Positions 60,501 to 64,000 of a DNA stretch of 64,000 bases are shown here, in pieces. The first letter of the stretch is position 1. Every line of letters begins with the position of its first letter. The position numbers and the translations under genes were made by a program. Location of the stretch: contig JAQFVV010012400.1 in the NCBI GenBank assembly GCA_028023455.1, positions 14,393,748-14,457,747 of the forward strand. The letters are read 5' to 3'. The notes below the pieces were generated by a model. The model was not told where the DNA came from. It was given only the letters and a program-made list of their open reading frames with translations, and searched no databases. This DNA comes from Epiperipatus broadwayi (lineage: Eukaryota; Onychophora; Udeonychophora; Euonychophora; Peripatidae).

Positions 60501-61480
60501 TCTTATAGGTAAAACCATTCCAATCATAAATTTTTAGGTTTCCAAATGCATATAATGCAATGAAAACTGCTATTCAAATTCTGCTTATTGTTTCAGTAGA
60601 ATGCATGATCAATGCATTATGCTAAGGCATCACTAATCAACATTTTAATATTTCCTAAAATTTAATTATTTCTTATCCATTATTAAGCTTACTTCATTAA
60701 AATATATATATACCCTTATCACCAAACTAATCTGGAATAAAAAAGGCAGTAGTCCTCAGCATAATAAATTTGCAAAAACATATTAAATTCAATGGTATCT
60801 CATTACATGGCATTTATCTTCAGAGAACCATTAATAAAATGACTAAATTAATTAGTTTCTTTCCAAGTGTTACCTGTTAACCCTACTGACACTCCACCAC
60901 CCATTAACAATAATTTTATTAAAATCTTAATAATTCTCATAAGTAAATACACTACTCTCTCACATAATCTATTTCTAAATAAAATTAACTATTGGCAAAC
61001 ATATGAAATTGAAAATATAATAGTATATCAAATAATAATCAATCTTTCTTGTTATGTAATTACAAATACATTATAAAAAGTTCAGATGGCACCTGGAATC
61101 CAAATATCTGGACTTTCTTAATAAAAATACATGTCAAAGCCCTTCCTACTGATTATTTTCTCTTCTACAAGCAACACTCCACAAATATAGATCCATTATG
61201 TGCTCTCTGTCATAGAAATGAAGAAACATAACACTTTTGCATGGATTGTTCCTCATTTCTTCTTTGTCATACTCTTATTACTAACATGACTCATTCAAAC
61301 TCACTAATAATCAACAACCTTATACAAAATATACAAAATGGTTCTTTTCCCAATATAAGAATGACTACATTCATTCTTTTTACACTCTGTTTTGTAGGAT
61401 GCTATCTAAGCTTTAATCCCACATCTCACAATACTAAATCACTCTTTCTAAAAAAATAAAAATAATAATATTAAGGCTAG
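57541..61480 (+). mobile_element. L1/Tx1-type LINE relic nested in the hAT
   Basis: First 57541-57890: Ser/Thr/Asn-rich ORF1-like remains. Then an APE endonuclease: NVKGNNSFHCLFALSNWL (58495 on), LTETKYSS, and HPIILTSDFNIG (58866-58905, the GDFN box with G changed to S), then FSDHLALVIKIELN at about 59047. RT parts in several frames include VIINHIRQCRK (60080 on) and catalytic SYMDDVVIFLP (60370-60402). The C-terminal region is WTFLIKIHVKALPTDYF, then CALCHRNEET..H.C (61110-61245), the zinc-knuckle-like motif of L1/Tx1 elements. An A-rich tail lies near 61450-61470. Many stops and frameshifts; inactive. No TSD found. Confidence 0.8.
59360..59465 (+). mobile_element. Short tRNA-derived SINE, second copy
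   Basis: 106 bp inside the LINE, flanked by AAAAATACAAACACACA (59343-59359) and AAAAATACAAACACGCA (59466-59482), one mismatch. The body begins TGTCATGCATTGATAGCCGA and aligns with the copy at 56429 (CGTCAAGCGTTGATGGCCGA). It has a box-B-like GGGTTCGCCTC and ends CTATGACATGG before the A-run. Two small insertions or duplications occur in the anticodon-arm region (GCAAGCAAGCAG, GGTTGCAAGC). Its presence in an otherwise open LINE frame is coincidental. Confidence 0.8.
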
Positions 61481-61758
61481 AGAGATCAAACACATGCACC
61501 AACTGATATTTTTGCAGCTACATGGAATCTGATTTTATTAACCATAATCCAATGACTTGGCTATTGAATATACTAATTAATATGCATTAGATATATATTG
61601 CTATTGTTCAATTATATGAGCATCTATCTTATTGCTTTTCTACTTGAAATCTCTTTTGTTTTAATAAGACTTATAAATAATCTCCAATATATATAGTAAA
61701 CCATCAAACATCACATAATCAACATTTTTTATGCTTTATTCTTTATATGTGTATATAG

Positions 61759-62246
61759 CAGGGGTGGGCAATTGTTTTGGCTTGGGGGTTGCAAAAGTTG
61801 GCGGAGGGCCACATCGGGAGTCACTTTGTAAAAGCGAAGGTTAGCAGAGGGCCTCACCTTCTTTCATGACACAATAAACACACTGCTTTATTTCCTGTAT
61901 TAACAAAGAAATATTTGTCCTTTCTTCATTAAACACATGACATTCATCACCGATTTTACATTTTTTTGAAGGGTTCATGGTTTCACTAAAGTTGGAAATG
62001 TATATATTTGCTAATGCAAAGACAAAATTGAAATTAACCAGATCAACTGGAAAAGCAATGCACATCGTATCTACACTGCATGTATATTGAAGTGGCCATT
62101 CTAGTAAAAAATACGAGACAAATCTTTGGTCACATACGGGAAGGAAATCTCAGTTCAAGGCGGATTTTTCTGATTGTCTTGGTGGGATGCATAAAAATTC
62201 TTAGCAGGCCGCATATAACCCTCGGACCACTATTTGCCCACCCTTG
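61759..62246 (-). mobile_element. Smaller hAT element with transposase N-terminal relic
   Basis: Bounded by the exact 8-bp repeat GTATATAG (61751-61758 and 62247-62254). Ends are CAGGGGTGGGCAA and, inverted, CAAGGGTGGGCAA. On the minus strand (61841-62065) a frame contains KKCKIGDECHVFNEE followed by a broken zinc-finger-like stretch (CVYCVMKEGEALC). It resembles the N-terminus of hAT transposases annotated as GTF2IRD2-like proteins. The rest of the transposase is missing, so this is an internal-deletion derivative. It inserted within the older hAT at 57339-63286. Confidence 0.85.
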
Positions 62247-62300
62247 GTATATAGTAAACCTAATACAGTTAATTTAAAACTAAAAATTAGTTCGGGATAA

Positions 62301-62339
62301 TGGGCTTCAAAAGTATATGTTATATACTTTTGAAGCCCA
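62301..62339. repeat. Perfect 18-bp stem hairpin
   Basis: TGGGCTTCAAAAGTATAT, a GTT loop, and the exact complement. It may be the core of a foldback element or a recent palindrome. Located in the right part of the outer hAT, about 50 bp past the inner hAT. Confidence 0.9.
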
Positions 62340-63286
62340 ATATAACTGGATCTTATATTATTGGCCATTAAATATTTGAAAATATATAGGATCATATGCG
62401 AAAAGTATGTTTTGTTAAATTATATTGTATTCGAAAGACATGCTTAAAATTTCCTTTGACATGGAAAAAAATTCATCCTCTTGGTGCTAAAAAATGTGTA
62501 TTCCTAATAGTCAAAACACCTTTAACTTTCAATAGTTTAATTTAAAGAGTTGATTAATTAGCTCTAATAAAATAAAACAAGTATTTTTCTAGCATTCATC
62601 AAAAATGTTTCAAAGAAATTCATGTTAATGATATAAAAAAATCAACCAGAAGCTAAGTTTTTCACATATTCTTTTTTTCAAAACTATCGACATTTGGAAT
62701 TTTTCTCTATAAGAAATTTGTTTTAATTACACACTAGACATTTAAAAGTAAAAAATAATAATTTAATTTCTTTGAGATCTGAACGATATTATCAAGTCTC
62801 ATGCATTTGCGGACTTTAGTCCATGTATTAACCCGACTATCATCAACTATAAACTTTATTTTTCAAGTAAACATCCAAACTTGAAATATATTATTACATA
62901 AATACAAATAGAAGTTTTTCAAATAAATTAATCAATATAATATTCTGCCCGAATATAAATTTACTTTAGACACGCAGTAGTATACAAAAATATCAAAGGT
63001 CAATTGACCATCAAAAAAAATCCAGGCCAAATTAATGTTCTTTGGAAATGAAAAAAAAACATCCCACTTAGCTCTTATCTTTATTGAAAATTACAAAGAT
63101 TGAGTGAACATTAATTGCATAAAATAATTAATAAACTGAATCATGATTTACTTGTGAATCGCATATGCAAAATGTAAATGAATGTGCAACCGCGTGCGCT
63201 GTCATTAAAATATAAATTTCTACTATTTCAATTCAGTCAGAGTGCCATTGTTAACCGTTCTGCGTGCTCTAGGTTGCCGACCTCTG
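62340..63286. other. Right part of the outer hAT, no transposase seen
   Basis: AT-rich with a CG-richer 63180-63286 terminus. No open frame with hAT motifs recognised on either strand. Confidence 0.5.
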
Positions 63287-63640
63287 AAATAGACTATTAT
63301 TTTTACATAGTACATATTGATTTTGTACATACATATATAGTACACACATAGCTTTTACTAATTTCTGCAGCTAAAAGCTGGCCTAGATTCTAGATATTTA
63401 GTAACACAGTTTTATGTAAAACGGGGATTATGTGATATAAATATGCCCTTTGTTTAAAATTTAAATGAAAACGTTCAATAGAATATTTTTGTATTAAAAA
63501 GTAAAATGCTCTAATAATTATTTTAATTTAATAATAACTTTAAATAGCATTATCATTATTAAATTTTAATCTGAATTTACAGCTATTTTACAAATGAGAC
63601 ATGTTAGAGTCTTTTTATTTCAAAATAAAATTCAGTACAA

Positions 63641-63719
63641 TATAATCATTAGGAAATCACTTCTTCTACACATGCGCGTGCACGCGCATGCGTAGAGGAA
63701 GTGATTCCCTAAAGATTGT
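63641..63719. repeat. 79-bp imperfect palindrome with alternating CG/CA centre
   Basis: Left arm AATCA..AGGAAATCACTTCTTCTA and right arm TAGAGGAAGTGATTCCCT are complementary with a few mismatches. The centre is CATGCGCGTGCACGCGCATG, which is itself fully palindromic and alternates purine and pyrimidine, a sequence type able to form a cruciform or Z-DNA. Very GC-rich against the surrounding AT-rich DNA. Confidence 0.85.
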
Positions 63720-64000
63720 TACAAATCAAAAACAGCTATAAATAAATAACTCATTGCAATGTAATGTGTAAATATAAGTACTGTAATAACAATAATAATA
63801 ATTATTTCCCTATGCATACTTAATACATTCACTTTGTATATTTTTAAAGGTAGGCTGATAATTTTGACTTTTTAGCAGTCTTCCTCAGAGCTTATATTAT
63901 GTTTAATAAAAAACATGAAACATAAATTTTTAATTCACATGTTAAATGTGTTTTTATTAAACATGATGAAAGGTCTGAGAAGGTCTGTTAAGCAGTCAAA
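63720..64000. other. AT-rich DNA, nothing seen
   Basis: Only AT-rich sequence with an AATAATAATAAT run at 63790-63802. Confidence 0.5.

Larger units (their letters stand above)
57339..63286. mobile_element. 5.9-kb hAT transposon carrying nested insertions
   Basis: Bounded by the exact 8-bp direct repeat AAATAGAC (57331-57338 and 63287-63294). Ends are CAGAGGTCCACAATCT and, inverted, CAGAGGTCGGCAACCTAG, a common animal hAT terminus. Inside are an L1/Tx1-type LINE, a short SINE and a second hAT. Removing these leaves roughly 1.4 kb of original element, in which I see no transposase frame. It was therefore probably non-autonomous or has decayed. The matching TSD over almost 6 kb shows that no later rearrangement broke the unit. 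Confidence 0.8.

Noticed and set aside
1-64000. CRISPR arrays, bacterial operons, rRNA genes, telomeric or satellite arrays
   Set aside because: None seen. CTAACCCTAAATC at 43230 is a single stretch within a transposon, not a telomere array.

Overview
The window is AT-rich nuclear DNA from an invertebrate animal: very long introns, a phase-1 GT-AG splice pattern, and a mixed load of animal-type transposons. I cannot name the species. Penelope-like, RTE and L1/Tx1 retrotransposons, hAT and TA-target DNA transposons and hammerhead-bearing small repeats together would suit an arachnid, mollusc, cnidarian or flatworm. No bacterial-style gene, operon or CRISPR array is present, and almost all longer open frames are transposon debris or chance.

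Host gene: only the 3' end of one protein-coding gene is visible, on the + strand. A 153-nt exon (15830-15982) and the terminal exon (40028-40122) join in phase 1 across a 24-kb intron and encode a Pro/Tyr/Gly/Gln-rich low-complexity C-terminus. Everything from 1 to 15829 is probably an upstream intron of that gene or lies outside it; 40123 to about 41080 looks like its 3' UTR.

Regions. 985-5325: four decayed Penelope-like elements in alternating orientation, whose 3' regions carry a tRNA-like module. 7880-8335: an inverted pair of the same 3' tails without the reverse transcriptase. 16.6-26.5 kb (in the big intron): a foldback element, tRNA-like SINE debris, an antisense LINE fragment, a hammerhead repeat with a 14-bp target-site duplication (TSD), a TA-flanked MITE, an antisense LTR-retrotransposon fragment and a hAT MITE. 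29-39 kb: tRNA-like repeats, two inverted hammerhead relics and a hAT MITE with a perfect 8-bp TSD. 42-43.7 kb: another hammerhead-like motif and a 1-kb inverted-repeat transposon. 45.5-54.1 kb: two RTE-type LINE relics; the first is interrupted by a 651-bp tandem hammerhead element with an 11-bp TSD. 56.4 kb: a very short tRNA-derived SINE. 57.3-63.3 kb: a 5.9-kb hAT transposon with an 8-bp TSD that holds an L1/Tx1-type LINE, a second copy of the short SINE and a smaller hAT element.

The most interesting item is the hammerhead repeat family. One copy (46582-46640) keeps an intact catalytic core and can be folded completely by eye. The two TSD-flanked insertions share similar ends, and the tandem spacing predicts a 456-nt RNA monomer. 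It looks like an animal retrozyme or Sm-alpha-like self-cleaving SINE. A second notable item is the tRNA-like module shared between Penelope-like 3' regions and ORF-less copies, as expected if a SINE borrows a Penelope tail.
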